Below, piece after piece: positions 27,755 to 37,560 of a DNA stretch of 64,000 bases. The translations under genes were made by a program, and so were the position numbers. The stretch spans positions 1 through 64,000 of the forward strand of contig JAPPCV010000148.1 in assembly GCA_028824715.1 (NCBI GenBank), given 5' to 3'. This DNA comes from Boseongicola sp. (lineage in GTDB: Bacteria > Pseudomonadota > Alphaproteobacteria > Rhodobacterales > Rhodobacteraceae). Below the pieces are notes generated by a model. That model was not told the origin of the DNA, ran no database searches, and saw nothing but the letters and a program-made list of their open reading frames with translations. The number at the start of each line of letters is the position of its first letter. Within the stretch, counting starts at the first letter, position 1.

Positions 27755-28966
27755 ATGGCCGCAATCACCGAGGCACCGGAGCACTCGAACCATGACGTCG
27801 TCATCGTCGGCGGGGCGATGATGGGGTCGTTCACTGCCTGGTTGCTGACGGAAAGCCCGGACCTTGACGGCGGCGTTCTCGTGGTTGAGCGCGACACGAC
27901 CTGCGAGGCCTGTTCGACCGCCCGCACAGACTCCTGCATGCACCAGCAGTTTTCCGAGGGTCTGAACGTTCGGTTCGGCAAGTTCGCGGCGGAGTTCGTG
28001 AATGACTTCTGGTACTGCCTGGGGGGCGACGAGCGGGTGCCGGAGATCCTTCTGCGCAGCCGCGGCTGCATGCATCTCGCCGACACCGAGGGATTCGCCG
28101 ACGTGCTTCGGGCAATCCTCGCGGTTCAGCGTGCGGCGGGCGCCGGGACTGTCCTGATGACAGTCGACGAAATCAAGGCAGACCATCCGTTCCGCAATGT
28201 CGACGACATCGTGCCTGGATCGATCAACACGGTCGACGAGGGCTATTGGGACGGGCCGACGGTCTTCGACTGGCTTCGTCGGAACGTTCGCGAACGGGAC
28301 GTCGAGTATGTCGAGAACGAGGTTGCCGCAATGACACGCCCTGGTGGACGCATCGAGAGCGTCACGCTGCATTCGGGCGATGTCGCTGCCCGTGGGCGGG
28401 TCGTGAACGCGTCAGGTCCGCGCGCCTCGCGGACGGCGGGCATGGCCGCCCTCGACGTGCCTGTCGAGCCGCGAAAGCGTTTCTCCCGGATTTTCTTCGC
28501 CGAGAGGCCGCTGGAGCGGGATCTGCCGCTGACCGTCGACCCGACCGGCGTGCACGTACGCGAAAACGGCGGCGGCACGCATCTGGCCGGCGGGTGCCCT
28601 GACCACGAACCTGCGGTGGATTGCGATGATTTCACGATGGATCGCACATTGTGGCAGGACCTGGTCGGGCCCACATTGGCGGCCCGCATCCCGCGGTTCG
28701 AGGCCATCAAGGTCACGAGCGAATGGGCAGGTCACTGCGCCTGCAACACGCTTGACCAGAACGCGATCATGGGACCGCATCCGGAGGTCGGCAGCTTCAT
28801 TTTCCTGAACGGGTTCTCGGGCCACGGGCTGCGGCAGTCGCCGGCAATGGGGCGCGGCACGGCGGAGTGGCTGACCTGCGGGGAATACGGGGCGCTGGAT
28901 CTGGCGCTTTTCAACTGCGAGCGGATCGTGAAGAATGCCCCGATTGTCGAAAGGGCGGTGATCTGA
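27755..28966 (+). CDS. FAD-dependent oxidoreductase, DAO family
   Basis: The 403-residue protein has an N-terminal dinucleotide-binding loop HDVVIVGGAMMGSFTAWLL with Glu at the end of the second strand (VVERD). A C-terminal FAD-contact region follows (GPHPEVGSFIFLNGFSGHGLRQSPAMGRGTAEWL), as in glycine/sarcosine/D-amino-acid oxidase-like enzymes. It probably oxidises an amine or alpha-hydroxy group of the pathway compound. It begins directly after the hyuB stop (TGAATG) and touches the aldolase start, so it belongs to the same transcript. No iron-sulfur motif or second domain is seen. Confidence 0.9.
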   Translation: MAAITEAPEHSNHDVVIVGGAMMGSFTAWLLTESPDLDGGVLVVERDTTCEACSTARTDSCMHQQFSEGLNVRFGKFAAEFVNDFWYCLGGDERVPEILLRSRGCMHLADTEGFADVLRAILAVQRAAGAGTVLMTVDEIKADHPFRNVDDIVPGSINTVDEGYWDGPTVFDWLRRNVRERDVEYVENEVAAMTRPGGRIESVTLHSGDVAARGRVVNASGPRASRTAGMAALDVPVEPRKRFSRIFFAERPLERDLPLTVDPTGVHVRENGGGTHLAGGCPDHEPAVDCDDFTMDRTLWQDLVGPTLAARIPRFEAIKVTSEWAGHCACNTLDQNAIMGPHPEVGSFIFLNGFSGHGLRQSPAMGRGTAEWLTCGEYGALDLALFNCERIVKNAPIVERAVI

Positions 28967-29758
28967 ATGGAGTTCGAGCGAAACCGGTTCACGCACGCGA
29001 TCGCGGCCGGCGAGAAGCAGGTCGGGATCTGGATCACCTTGGGGAGCAATCTTGCCGCCGAGGTCGTGGCTCCTTCGGGCTATGACTGGGCGCTGATCGA
29101 CACGGAGCACAGTCCCGGCGACTATTTCAACGTGCTCGGCCAGTTGCAGGCGTTTGCGCCGTACGACACCACGCCGATCGTGCGCGTGGAATGGAACGAC
29201 CCCGTGGTCGTGAAACGGATGCTCGACATCGGCGCGCCGGGCCTCCTGTTTCCGATGATCCAGTCCGCCGAGGAGGCGCGTCAGGCGGTCGCCGCTGCCC
29301 GCTATCCGCCGCGTGGCGTGCGGGGCGTTGCGGGCTCGACCCGCGCAACGAAGTTCGGGCGCGTGACGGACTATGTCCAGGTCGTCGAGGCCGAAACCAC
29401 GATACTTCTCCAGCTGGAAACGCGCGCGGCGATGGAACAGGCGGCCGAAATCGCGCGGATCGACGGTGTCTCCGGAATATTCTTCGGTCCCGCCGACATT
29501 GCGGCGGACATCGGCAAGTTGGGGCATCCGATGGCGCCGGAAGTCTGGGAACTGGTCCGTGAGGCCGCTGGCGCGGTGCAAGAGGCCGGCAAGCCCACCG
29601 GCACGCTGGTCCTGGACGCGGGTCTTGCCGCGGAACTCCTGAACGAGGGCTTCACCTTCGTGGCCTGCGGGACGGACACGTCGGTCCTCGCGCGCGGCGC
29701 TGACGGGCTTCTAGCCGCTGTCAAGGATGGAATCGACCGACCAAGGAGGATGCGATGA
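28967..29758 (+). CDS. HpcH/HpaI family aldolase
   Basis: This 263-residue class II aldolase has the family pattern: VGIWITLGS, WALIDTEHSPGDYF with the catalytic His, PIVRVEWND with the phosphate/keto-acid Arg, GAPGLLFPMIQSAEEA, a metal-binding Glu in ILLQLET and Asp in GIFFGPADIAAD. Members split 4-hydroxy-2-oxo acids to pyruvate and an aldehyde. In this operon it likely makes the last carbon-carbon cut of a ring-opened substrate. Its last four bases overlap the start of the SDR gene. Confidence 0.92.
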   Translation: MEFERNRFTHAIAAGEKQVGIWITLGSNLAAEVVAPSGYDWALIDTEHSPGDYFNVLGQLQAFAPYDTTPIVRVEWNDPVVVKRMLDIGAPGLLFPMIQSAEEARQAVAAARYPPRGVRGVAGSTRATKFGRVTDYVQVVEAETTILLQLETRAAMEQAAEIARIDGVSGIFFGPADIAADIGKLGHPMAPEVWELVREAAGAVQEAGKPTGTLVLDAGLAAELLNEGFTFVACGTDTSVLARGADGLLAAVKDGIDRPRRMR

Positions 29759-30456
29759 CAAGAACTGCCCTTATCACGGCTGGCGGAAGCGGCATGGGTG
29801 CGGACAGCGCTCGCGCCCTGGCCGCAATCGGCTTCAACGTGGGAATTCTCTCCTCATCGGGAAAGGGGGAGGCGCTTGCGAAGGAGCTCGATGGCGTCGG
29901 CGTAACGGGCTCGAACCGCGAGGACGCCGACCTGCAGCGGCTTGTCGATGCCGCCTTGAAGGCGTGGGGCCGCGTCGATGTGCTGGTGAACTCGGCTGGT
30001 CACGGGCCACGTGCGGACATCCTTGAATTGACGGACGTCGACTGGCACGAGGGCATGGAGGTCTACTTCCTGAGCGCCGTTCGCCCGACGCGGCTTGTGA
30101 CGCCGATCATGCAGGCCCAAGGCGGCGGCAGCATCATCAACATCTCGACCTTTGCCGCGTTCGAGCCGAGTCCGGTGTTCCCGACAAGCGGCGTCATGCG
30201 GGCCGGTCTGGCGTCGTTCTGCAAGCTTTTCTCCGACAGGTATGCCGCAGAGAACATCCGCATGAACAACATCCTGCCGGGCTTCATCGACAGTCTCCCC
30301 GAAAAGGACGAGTTTCGGGAGAAGATCCCGATGGGGCGCTACGGAAAGTCCCTCACGGAGATCGGTGGGGTCGTGGCCTTCCTGGCTTCGGAGGCCGGAG
30401 CGTACATCACGGGCCAGAACATCCGCGTGGACGGCGGGATCACGCGTTCGGTCTGA
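29755..30456 (+). CDS. Short-chain dehydrogenase/reductase
   Basis: This 233-residue SDR has the cofactor motif as TAGGSGMGADSARALA (TGxxxGxG variant), a conserved NSAG, and a catalytic region where the usual Ser-Tyr-Lys triad looks altered. After INISTFAAFEPSPVFPTSG no YxxxK motif is seen: SGVMRAGLASF stands where YxxSK-type residues are expected. It ends NIRVDGGITRSV, as in classical SDRs. It may therefore be non-standard or inactive, or use another base. It is the fifth and last gene of the hyuAB operon, coupled to the aldolase by ATGA. Confidence 0.87.
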   Translation: MTRTALITAGGSGMGADSARALAAIGFNVGILSSSGKGEALAKELDGVGVTGSNREDADLQRLVDAALKAWGRVDVLVNSAGHGPRADILELTDVDWHEGMEVYFLSAVRPTRLVTPIMQAQGGGSIINISTFAAFEPSPVFPTSGVMRAGLASFCKLFSDRYAAENIRMNNILPGFIDSLPEKDEFREKIPMGRYGKSLTEIGGVVAFLASEAGAYITGQNIRVDGGITRSV

Positions 30457-30600
30457 AGCATTCGTCGGGAGTGCGGTGACGGTGGGGCCTGGCGATGTTT
30501 CGGACTGAGAAGCATCGGGCCGCAACGGTGAATCCCATGAACTCTCACGTCGTGCTGCCGCGCTGAATGCCCGTAGGCACTTGAATTCGCCGGAATTCCA

Positions 30601-30975
30601 TCAATGGTCAGCAGCGCGCTCCTGAACGTTGAAGGACATCCACACTGATATCGCCAAGCCAAGAATTGCAGCCGGCAGCATCAAGCCCACCAAGGCCATA
30701 GCGTTCGGAAACGTCCTTACGACATAACCTGTAACTGCAGTGACGACCGCTCCGGCGATCACGATTACGGCATCCGACAGGCCGGACGCGCTGGCCGCCA
30801 GGTCCTTGGGCACAAACATGACCGACGCACTTGCACTTGGCATGGTCAAGCCATTGCCGAATCCGACCAGTGACGGCAAGAACATGTTCAACGACAGCAA
30901 TGGCACGGCGGAAAGCAAGACAAGCGTTGCGACCATCCTGTAATTGAGGCTTATGCCAATTCCGATCGCAGACAT
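30601..30975 (-). pseudogene. C-terminal remnant of an MFS drug transporter (Bcr/CflA type)
   Basis: The 124-codon frame encodes only the last four or five membrane segments of a 12-helix major facilitator. It has the recognisable motif GFGNGLTMPSASASVMFVPKDLAASASGLSDA of Bcr/CflA-type exporters. The N-terminal two thirds is missing and nothing upstream supplies it. It lies between the convergent ends of the SDR gene and purL, so it is best read as the leftover of a deleted gene rather than a working short protein. Confidence 0.75.
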
Positions 30976-31017
30976 GAAATTTTCCCCGGAAAGCCGACAC
31001 CCAATAGACGGTCGTGT

Positions 31018-33189
31018 CTAGCCATCATTCAACGAAAGCACGTCGGCAAAGGCGCCGCGATACAGTTCGGAGAGTTCGGCGAGCGGTGCCGACGCGCCGC
31101 CGAACGAGACCAGGTTTCCGCCGAAGCGTCCGACTTGGCTGACGGGGATGCCGGCTTGGGATGCCCCGGCCATTATGGCCTCGGCCTGGTCGAAGCCGCA
31201 GGCAATCAGGTAGCGGGCCTGGTCCTCGCCGAACAGTGCGGCAACTTCAGCCGTGTCAAGGGCAATGCCCAGTCCTGCCGCATCCGCCAGTTCGAAGGCT
31301 GCGAGCGCGAGGCCGCCGTCTGACAGGTCGGTCGCGGCGTGGATCAAGGCGCTGCGTTCCCTGAGGAACTCGCCGTGGGAGCGCTCGGCGGCGAGATCGA
31401 CTGTCGGGGCTTCCCCATCCTCGCGGCCAAAGGCCTCGGCGAGCAGCGCGGACTGGCCAAGCCATCCGGCAGTTTCCCCGATCATGAGCGCCCAGTCTCC
31501 GTCCTGGACCATGCCCGGGACGGGAGCCTCTTCGGGCCGGATCAGGCCGACTGCGCCGATGGTCGGCGTTGGCAGGATCGGCTGGCCGTCGGTTTCGTTG
31601 TAGAACGAGACGTTGCCGGAAACGATCGGCATGTCCAGAGCGGTGCAGGCCTCTGCAATCCCCTCGATGACACCGACGAACTGGCCCATGATCTGCGGCC
31701 TCTCCGGGTTGCCGAAATTCAGGTTGTCGGTTGCCGCAAGCGGCCTCGCCCCGGCGGCCGTCAGGTTCCTGTAGGCTTCCGCCACGGCCTGCTTTCCGCC
31801 CTCGAACGGATGTGCCTTCACGTATCTGGGGGTCACGTCGGAGGTGAAAGCCAGCATCTTGCCGGTCTTTCGGTCCCGGACGATGCCAGCGCCGCGACCC
31901 GGGGTGCGCACAGTGTTTGCCGTGACCTGGCTGTCATACTGCTCCCAAACCCAATGCTTGCGCGCGTAGTTTGGCGAGCCAACAAGCGCCTTTAGCCCGT
32001 CGATCGGGTCGATCTCGGGTGCGTCTGCAAGCGGGGCGGGCGGTGGCGTCTTGATCCATGGACGGTCGTATTCTGGTGCGCTGGACGAGAGCTTCGAGAG
32101 CGGCAGGTCCGCCTTGGTCTCGCCTTGGTGAATGACGAGAAAGCGGTCTTCCTCGATGGTTTCGCCGACGATCGCGAAGTCGAGATCCCACTTTTCGAAG
32201 ATTGCCTTTGCCTCCGCTTCGAACTCGGGCTTTAGCACCATTAGCATACGTTCCTGGCTCTCGCTGAGCATCATTTCGTAGGCCGTCATGGCCTCTTCGC
32301 GCTGTGGCACGAGATCAAGATCGAGCCTGACGCCGAGACCGCCCTTGTCACCCATTTCCACGGCAGAGCAGGTGAGGCCCGCCGCGCCCATGTCCTGGAT
32401 CGAGATCACCGCATCGGTGGCCATCAGTTCGAGACAGGCCTCGAGCAGGCGCTTTTCGGTGAAGGGATCGCCGACCTGAACGGTAGGCCGCATGTCCTCG
32501 CTGTTGCCGTCGAACTCGGCGGAGGCCATCGTGGCCCCTCCCACGCCGTCGCGTCCCGTCTTTGCGCCAAGATAGACGACCGGCATGCCGACACCGCTCG
32601 CGGCAGAGTAGAATATCCTGTCTGTGTCCACGATTCCGGCGGCAAAGGCGTTCACGAGGCAGTTTCCGTTGTAGCTTCTGTGAAACCGTACCTCGCCGCC
32701 CGTCGTCGGCACGCCAAAGGCATTGCCGTAGCCGCCGATTCCCTCGACGACTCCAGACACAAGCCGCCTGGTCCTCGGATGTTCAGGCTCGCCGAATGAG
32801 AGCGCATTCATCGCGGCAACCGGCCTTGCGCCCATGGTGAAGATGTCGCGGAGTATGCCTCCCATCCCGGTCGCCGCTCCCTGATAGGGCTCGATATACG
32901 AAGGATGGTTGTGGCTCTCCATCTTGAAGACCACGGCCTGGCCGTCCCCGATATCGACGACGCCCGCGTTTTCGCCTGGCCCGCAGATGACCTGCGGTCC
33001 CGAAGTCGGCAGGGTCTTCAGCCATTTCTTCGATGACTTGTAGGAGCAATGCTCGTTCCACATCGCGGAGAGTATGCCGAGTTCGGTATAGGTCGGCTCT
33101 CGGTTCAGTATGCGGAGAACTTCCTGGTATTCCTCTGTGGCGAACCCGTGGGCGGCGATCAGATCTTCGGTGATCTCGGGTTCCTGCAT
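31018..33189 (-). CDS. purL: Phosphoribosylformylglycinamidine synthase subunit PurL
   Basis: This 723-residue protein is the standalone small-type PurL of purine synthesis, which aminates FGAR to FGAM with ATP, using ammonia from PurQ. It shows [72 protein letters not shown], and the second half [16 protein letters not shown] and [17 protein letters not shown]. The start MQEPEITED is preceded by GGAAGGAA; 10 extra residues upstream are not conserved-looking. purS and purQ are not downstream in this window. It is the displaced first member of the purL-bolA-grxD group. Confidence 0.97.
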   Translation of the reverse strand: MQEPEITEDLIAAHGFATEEYQEVLRILNREPTYTELGILSAMWNEHCSYKSSKKWLKTLPTSGPQVICGPGENAGVVDIGDGQAVVFKMESHNHPSYIEPYQGAATGMGGILRDIFTMGARPVAAMNALSFGEPEHPRTRRLVSGVVEGIGGYGNAFGVPTTGGEVRFHRSYNGNCLVNAFAAGIVDTDRIFYSAASGVGMPVVYLGAKTGRDGVGGATMASAEFDGNSEDMRPTVQVGDPFTEKRLLEACLELMATDAVISIQDMGAAGLTCSAVEMGDKGGLGVRLDLDLVPQREEAMTAYEMMLSESQERMLMVLKPEFEAEAKAIFEKWDLDFAIVGETIEEDRFLVIHQGETKADLPLSKLSSSAPEYDRPWIKTPPPAPLADAPEIDPIDGLKALVGSPNYARKHWVWEQYDSQVTANTVRTPGRGAGIVRDRKTGKMLAFTSDVTPRYVKAHPFEGGKQAVAEAYRNLTAAGARPLAATDNLNFGNPERPQIMGQFVGVIEGIAEACTALDMPIVSGNVSFYNETDGQPILPTPTIGAVGLIRPEEAPVPGMVQDGDWALMIGETAGWLGQSALLAEAFGREDGEAPTVDLAAERSHGEFLRERSALIHAATDLSDGGLALAAFELADAAGLGIALDTAEVAALFGEDQARYLIACGFDQAEAIMAGASQAGIPVSQVGRFGGNLVSFGGASAPLAELSELYRGAFADVLSLNDG

Positions 33190-33319
33190 GTTCCTTCCCT
33201 TCGACGTTGCTGCACTCATAGAAGAGGGGGAGGGCCGGGGAAAGGGTCAGACGGCGATTGACTGGCATTCCACCCTGGTTTCGCAGCACGCCGCCGGCCG
33301 GGGCCCGGCGCATGTCCTT

Positions 33320-33892
33320 TCAGGCAAGCCCTCCGTTCTTGAGATTCTGCCTCGCGGCCTGGGCGCATTCCGCGATGCGCCTGGCGCGCGTCGGGTCGGT
33401 CTTTGCCCACTTGATCCTTTCGAGCCATGCACGCTTGATCGACCGGGACCAGTTGTCGAAAGTCGAGCGTGCCGGACCAAGCGAATCGGCCAGGTCGGCC
33501 GGCACCTCGAGCCGTTCGACGTCATCCAGGAAAGTCCACATGCCGTTTTTCCTTGCGGCGGCGACCCGTGCTTCGCCCGACGGCTGCATGCGTCCTTCAG
33601 TCCGGAGCCTTGCGACGATGCCCTTGCTTGCTGCAGACCAGGCCGAACTGTCTTTTCGAGGGGAGATCAAGTGCTTGTAGCGTGTCTCGTCAACCGAACG
33701 AACAGCGCTGTCGATCCAGCCCCACGCGATCAGTTCCTCAACCACGCCACCCCAAGGAATGTGGGCGATGTGCACCTTCTTGTAGGTTACAAGCCAGACC
33801 GACTCTGACGAATCGTGGTTGCCTGCCAGCCACGCTCTGAGTTCCTCCATGGATCGCACCTCGATGTGAGGCCTGTTCGCTGCTGCGCTCAT
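33320..33892 (-). CDS. YdeI/OmpD-associated family protein
   Basis: The 190-residue protein matches the YdeI family: an N-terminal ELRAWLAGNHDSSESVWLVTYKK, VVEELIAWGWIDSAVRSVDETRYKHLISPRKDSSAWSAASK, and a C-terminal OmdA region with WLERIKWAKTDPTRARRIAECAQAARQNLKNG. It is a soluble protein of unsettled function, linked in enterobacteria to cationic peptide resistance. The start overlaps the stop of the upstream ACT-domain gene by four bases (ATGA). Confidence 0.88.
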   Translation of the reverse strand: MSAAANRPHIEVRSMEELRAWLAGNHDSSESVWLVTYKKVHIAHIPWGGVVEELIAWGWIDSAVRSVDETRYKHLISPRKDSSAWSAASKGIVARLRTEGRMQPSGEARVAAARKNGMWTFLDDVERLEVPADLADSLGPARSTFDNWSRSIKRAWLERIKWAKTDPTRARRIAECAQAARQNLKNGGLA

Positions 33893-34323
33893 GGCCCGTC
33901 CTGTGCTTCTGCCTGCTGTGCGAGCAGGATGGCCAGGGCTTCTTCCGCCCGATCTGCCGGCACGAACACGTGATCGTGTCGGGCTGCCGCGACGACGTTC
34001 GCCGGTATTTCCTGCGCGGCGAGGGCGGACGAGACTGCGGCCGTCAAGCCAACGCCGTCGAGAGCGGACCGGACCATCAGCGTGATTTGTCTCATCGGGA
34101 TTCCGCCGGCGATTCCGAATCGGTCCGTTTCCTCCTGCGGGATGATGAACGACAGTCCCTCGTCCTCGACGAAGCTGCACTTCGCCACTTCCGCGACGTC
34201 TGCTGCACGACCGTCCCTGATTCCAGAACAGAACACGAACACACCCGGATGCAGGCGTGGCTGCATCTCGGCAATCATTCTCCTGGTATCCTTGATCGGT
34301 TCCGCCACGTTCCTCCTCGCCAT
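33889..34323 (-). CDS. ACT-domain protein (COG3602 type)
   Basis: This 144-residue protein has two ACT-like halves: an N-terminal strand pattern with MIAEMQPRLHPGVFVFCSG, and a C-terminal half with QITLMVRSALDGVGLTAAVSSALAAQEIPANVVAAARHDHVFVPADRAEEALAIL. Such proteins bind small ligands, probably amino acids, with no catalytic residues seen. The start MARRNVAEP is chosen because the family begins there; a longer frame of 32 codons upstream is low-complexity. It is coupled to the YdeI-like gene, suggesting joint expression; function is unknown. Confidence 0.85.
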   Translation of the reverse strand: MARRNVAEPIKDTRRMIAEMQPRLHPGVFVFCSGIRDGRAADVAEVAKCSFVEDEGLSFIIPQEETDRFGIAGGIPMRQITLMVRSALDGVGLTAAVSSALAAQEIPANVVAAARHDHVFVPADRAEEALAILLAQQAEAQDGP

Positions 34324-34455
34324 CGGGTCCAGGCCCGCCCGGCCTTGATCAGTTCCTGCGGTGTCCACCGTCGCCCAACGGGGAACGAGCTTCGCGTCCG
34401 GCGGACTTGCCCGTGCCACACGCCAGGTCCGGCGGAGGGCCCGTTCAGGTCCGGT

Positions 34456-37251
34456 TCAATGCGCCTCAGCCCAGTTCCCGCCCCGGCCAGCGTCAACGAT
34501 CAGTGGAACTTCAAGATGGACCGCCGGTTCGGCAGCACCTTCCATGACGCCACGCGCAATTCCGATCAGGTCGTCGACGGCAGAGTCTTCGACCTCGAAC
34601 AGGAGTTCGTCGTGCACCTGCAGAAGCATCCTCGCGGGAAGCCTGGCGATGGCTTCCGGCATTCTGATCATTGCGCGACGGATGATGTCTGCGGCCGAAC
34701 CCTGGATGGGAGCGTTGATGGCGGCGCGCCTCGCGAACCCGGCGTGCGGGCCGCGCTTGTTTATTTCCGGCGTGTTGATGCGGCGGCCGAAGAGCGTTTC
34801 GACAAATTCATGCTTCTTGGCGAAGGCGATCGTTTCGTCCATGTAGTCGCGTATTCCGGGAAAGCGCTCGAAGTAGCGATCAATGAATCCCTGCGCCTCC
34901 GCCCGAGGAATGCGGAGGTTTCGCGCCAGGCCAAAGCCGGAAATCCCGTAGATCACGCCAAAGTTGATCGCCTTCGCCTGCCGCCTCACGTCCGGGGTCA
35001 TTGCGTCCAGAGGTACGCCGAACATCTCGGACGCCGTGGCCGCATGGATGTCCTGCCCTTCGCGAAACGCCTCCTTCAGCGCCTCGATGCCGGCGACATG
35101 GGCAAGGATGCGCAGCTCGATCTGCGAGTAGTCGAGACTGACAAGGCTTTGTCCCTGCTCGGCGACGAACGCTTCGCGGATCCGGCGGCCTTCCTCGGTG
35201 CGTACCGGGATGTTCTGGAGATTGGGATCGGTCGAAGCAAGGCGTCCCGTATTTGCGCCCGCGATCGAATAGGACGTGTGAACGCGGCCGGTGTCCGGAT
35301 TCACGTGATCCTGCAACGAGTCGGTGTATGTCGATTTCAGTTTCTGGAGCTGCCGCCAGTCCAGCACCCGTCCGGGCAGTTCGTGTTCGGTCGCCAGATC
35401 TTCAAGCACGTCAGCGGGCGTGGCGTACTTTCCGGTCTTGCCCTTCTTGCCCCCGGGAACGCCCATCCGGTCAAAGAGGATGTCGCCGACCTGGCTTGGG
35501 CTGCCAACATTGAACTTCGTGCCGGCAAGCGTGTGAATCGCGTCCTCCAGTTCAGCCATCTTCTGCGCGAAGGTGTTCGACATTCGTGCAAGCGTGCCGG
35601 CATCCACCTTGATGCCGTGCATCTCCATTTGGGCCAGGACCGGGACCAGCGGGCGCTCCAGGGTCTCGTAGACAGTCGTCACTTTCTTCCGGTGCAGTTC
35701 GGGCTTGAACAACTGCCAGAGCCTAAGCGTTATGTCGGCGTCCTCGGATGCATACTTGACCGCCTCATCAATCGGGACCTTGTCAAAGGTGATCTGGCTC
35801 TTGCCGGTGCCCAGAAGCGACTTGATCTCGATCGGTCGATGGTTGAGGTAGCGTTCGGAGAGAGTGTCCATACCGTGACCGTGAAGGCCGGCGTTCATGG
35901 CATAGGACATCAGGAGCGTGTCGTCGAACGGGGCAATCCGCACGCCATGGCGCTCGAGGATCTTCGCGTCGTATTTGAGGTTTTGCCCGATCTTGAGAAT
36001 GGCAGGGTCTTCGAGAATCGGCTTCAGGACCGCGAGCGCGTCCTCCGCTCTCATCTGGCCTTCGGCAAGCTCGCCGGTCTCGAAGAGGTCTTCCCCGGCA
36101 GATGCCTTGTGAATCAGCGGAAGGTAGCAGGCCTTGCCAGGCCTGACCGCAAGCGAGATGCCCACGAGTTCGGCCCGCATCTCGTCAAGGCCAGTCGTCT
36201 CGGTGTCGATCGCGATGTGGCCCACGGCCCGCGCATCGGCGACCCAGGCATCGAGCGCCGCGACGTCATTGACCTGCACATATCCGTCGAGGTCAATGGC
36301 CGGCGTGTCCGGCACCCTGCTTTCGTCCTTCGGGGCGGCGGTTTCCTGCGTGGTTGGCACTTCCCTTCCCAAAGCCTTGGCCACCCGTCCGGTAATGGTT
36401 CGGAATTCCATGGATGCCAGGAAGGCCAGAAGGTCATCGGCCACGGGATCCCTGACCTCGAGGGATTCCAGGGAATAGGGCAGGGCCATGTCCTGGTCGA
36501 GCGTCACCAGCTTGCGTGACAGGAGGATCTGTTCCTTGTGGTCGACAAGAGTCTGGCGGCGCTTCTCCTGCTTGATCTCGTCTGCCCTCGATAGGAGGGT
36601 GTCAAGGTCGCCGAATTCATTGATCAGGAGCGCGGCCGTCTTGACGCCGATTCCAGGTGCGCCGGGAATGTTGTCAACGCTGTCGCCGGCCAGTGACTGA
36701 ACATCGATCACCTTGTCCGGACCGACGCCGAATCTTTCCTCGACGCCCTCCGCGCCGATCCTGACGTTCTTCATGGCGTCATGCATTTCCACGCCATCTC
36801 CGACAAGTTGCATGAGATCCTTGTCAGAAGACACGATCGTGACGCGACCGCCGGCTTCGCGGGCCGTGCGAGCGAGCGTGGCTATGATGTCATCCGCCTC
36901 GAAGCCCTCTTCTTCCAGGCAGGCGATGTTGAAGGCGCGCGTGGCATCGCGTGTCAGCGGGATCTGGGGTCGCAGGTCCTCGGGCATTTCCTCGCGGTTC
37001 GCCTTGTACAGTTCGTAGAGATCGTTTCTGAATGTGTGCGAGCCCTTGTCGAAGACGACTGCCATGTGGGTCGGGGCATCCGGACCCTTGTTGTCCTCCA
37101 TCATCTTCCAGAGCATGTTGACGAAGCCCGAAACCGCTCCGACGGGCAGGCCGTCGGACCTTCTCGTGAGCGGCGGAAGCGCATGAAATGCACGGAAGAC
37201 GAATGCGGATCCGTCGATCAGGCTGAGATGATGTCCCTTGCCGAATGCCAT
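34456..37251 (-). CDS. polA: DNA polymerase I
   Basis: The 931-residue protein has all three domains. The N-terminal 5' nuclease (LIDGSAFVFRAFHALPP, SSDKDLMQLV, DNIPGAPGIGVKTAALLI) spans about residues 1-290. The 3'-5' proofreading domain follows, with DTETTGLDEM and intact acidic residues (residues ~335-520). The polymerase domain shows SLDYSQIELRILAHVAG, RRQAKAINFGVIYGISGFGLA and LLQVHDELLFEV. It fills gaps in repair and removes RNA primers. Its start MAFGKGHH is preceded by GGAGAAAGG. It lies downstream of a strong hairpin terminator, so it has its own promoter. Confidence 0.97.
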   Translation of the reverse strand: MAFGKGHHLSLIDGSAFVFRAFHALPPLTRRSDGLPVGAVSGFVNMLWKMMEDNKGPDAPTHMAVVFDKGSHTFRNDLYELYKANREEMPEDLRPQIPLTRDATRAFNIACLEEEGFEADDIIATLARTAREAGGRVTIVSSDKDLMQLVGDGVEMHDAMKNVRIGAEGVEERFGVGPDKVIDVQSLAGDSVDNIPGAPGIGVKTAALLINEFGDLDTLLSRADEIKQEKRRQTLVDHKEQILLSRKLVTLDQDMALPYSLESLEVRDPVADDLLAFLASMEFRTITGRVAKALGREVPTTQETAAPKDESRVPDTPAIDLDGYVQVNDVAALDAWVADARAVGHIAIDTETTGLDEMRAELVGISLAVRPGKACYLPLIHKASAGEDLFETGELAEGQMRAEDALAVLKPILEDPAILKIGQNLKYDAKILERHGVRIAPFDDTLLMSYAMNAGLHGHGMDTLSERYLNHRPIEIKSLLGTGKSQITFDKVPIDEAVKYASEDADITLRLWQLFKPELHRKKVTTVYETLERPLVPVLAQMEMHGIKVDAGTLARMSNTFAQKMAELEDAIHTLAGTKFNVGSPSQVGDILFDRMGVPGGKKGKTGKYATPADVLEDLATEHELPGRVLDWRQLQKLKSTYTDSLQDHVNPDTGRVHTSYSIAGANTGRLASTDPNLQNIPVRTEEGRRIREAFVAEQGQSLVSLDYSQIELRILAHVAGIEALKEAFREGQDIHAATASEMFGVPLDAMTPDVRRQAKAINFGVIYGISGFGLARNLRIPRAEAQGFIDRYFERFPGIRDYMDETIAFAKKHEFVETLFGRRINTPEINKRGPHAGFARRAAINAPIQGSAADIIRRAMIRMPEAIARLPARMLLQVHDELLFEVEDSAVDDLIGIARGVMEGAAEPAVHLEVPLIVDAGRGGNWAEAH

Positions 37252-37492
37252 GCCTTTCTCCGAAGCAGGTTTCCTGACTGATCGCACATTTGGCCGGGGC
37301 TCGCCAGAGGATGCGTCGCCGTCTTGCCTCCCGATGCGCCTTGGCGGACCGATGCCTTGATGTGCTGGCGAATCGGGAGCTTTCGTGATCGGGGAATGTG
37401 CAGACGCGCCGACGAAACTTGGTTGACGCCCTCCGAATCTGTGAATAAGCCCCCGGGAATCAAGACCGGTCAGTCCGGCAGGGAGTGAAGTT

Positions 37493-37517
37493 GAAAGGGA
37501 TCCGATGGGTCCCTTTC
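37493..37517 (-). terminator. Strong hairpin between the VOC gene and polA
   Basis: GAAAGGGATCC pairs with GGGTCCCTTTC (11 pairs, one G-T) around a 3-base loop. It lies 44 bases after the VOC-gene stop. CCCCATTTT follows on the plus side, so it may act in either direction. Confidence 0.65.
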
Positions 37518-37560
37518 CCCATTTTGCAAGCCGGTTCCATTGCGGAACTCGATGCTGCCT

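Noticed and set aside
33970-36519. Plus-strand open frame of ~850 codons opposite polA
   Set aside because: Antisense shadow of polA and the ACT-domain gene; no domain or plausible start.
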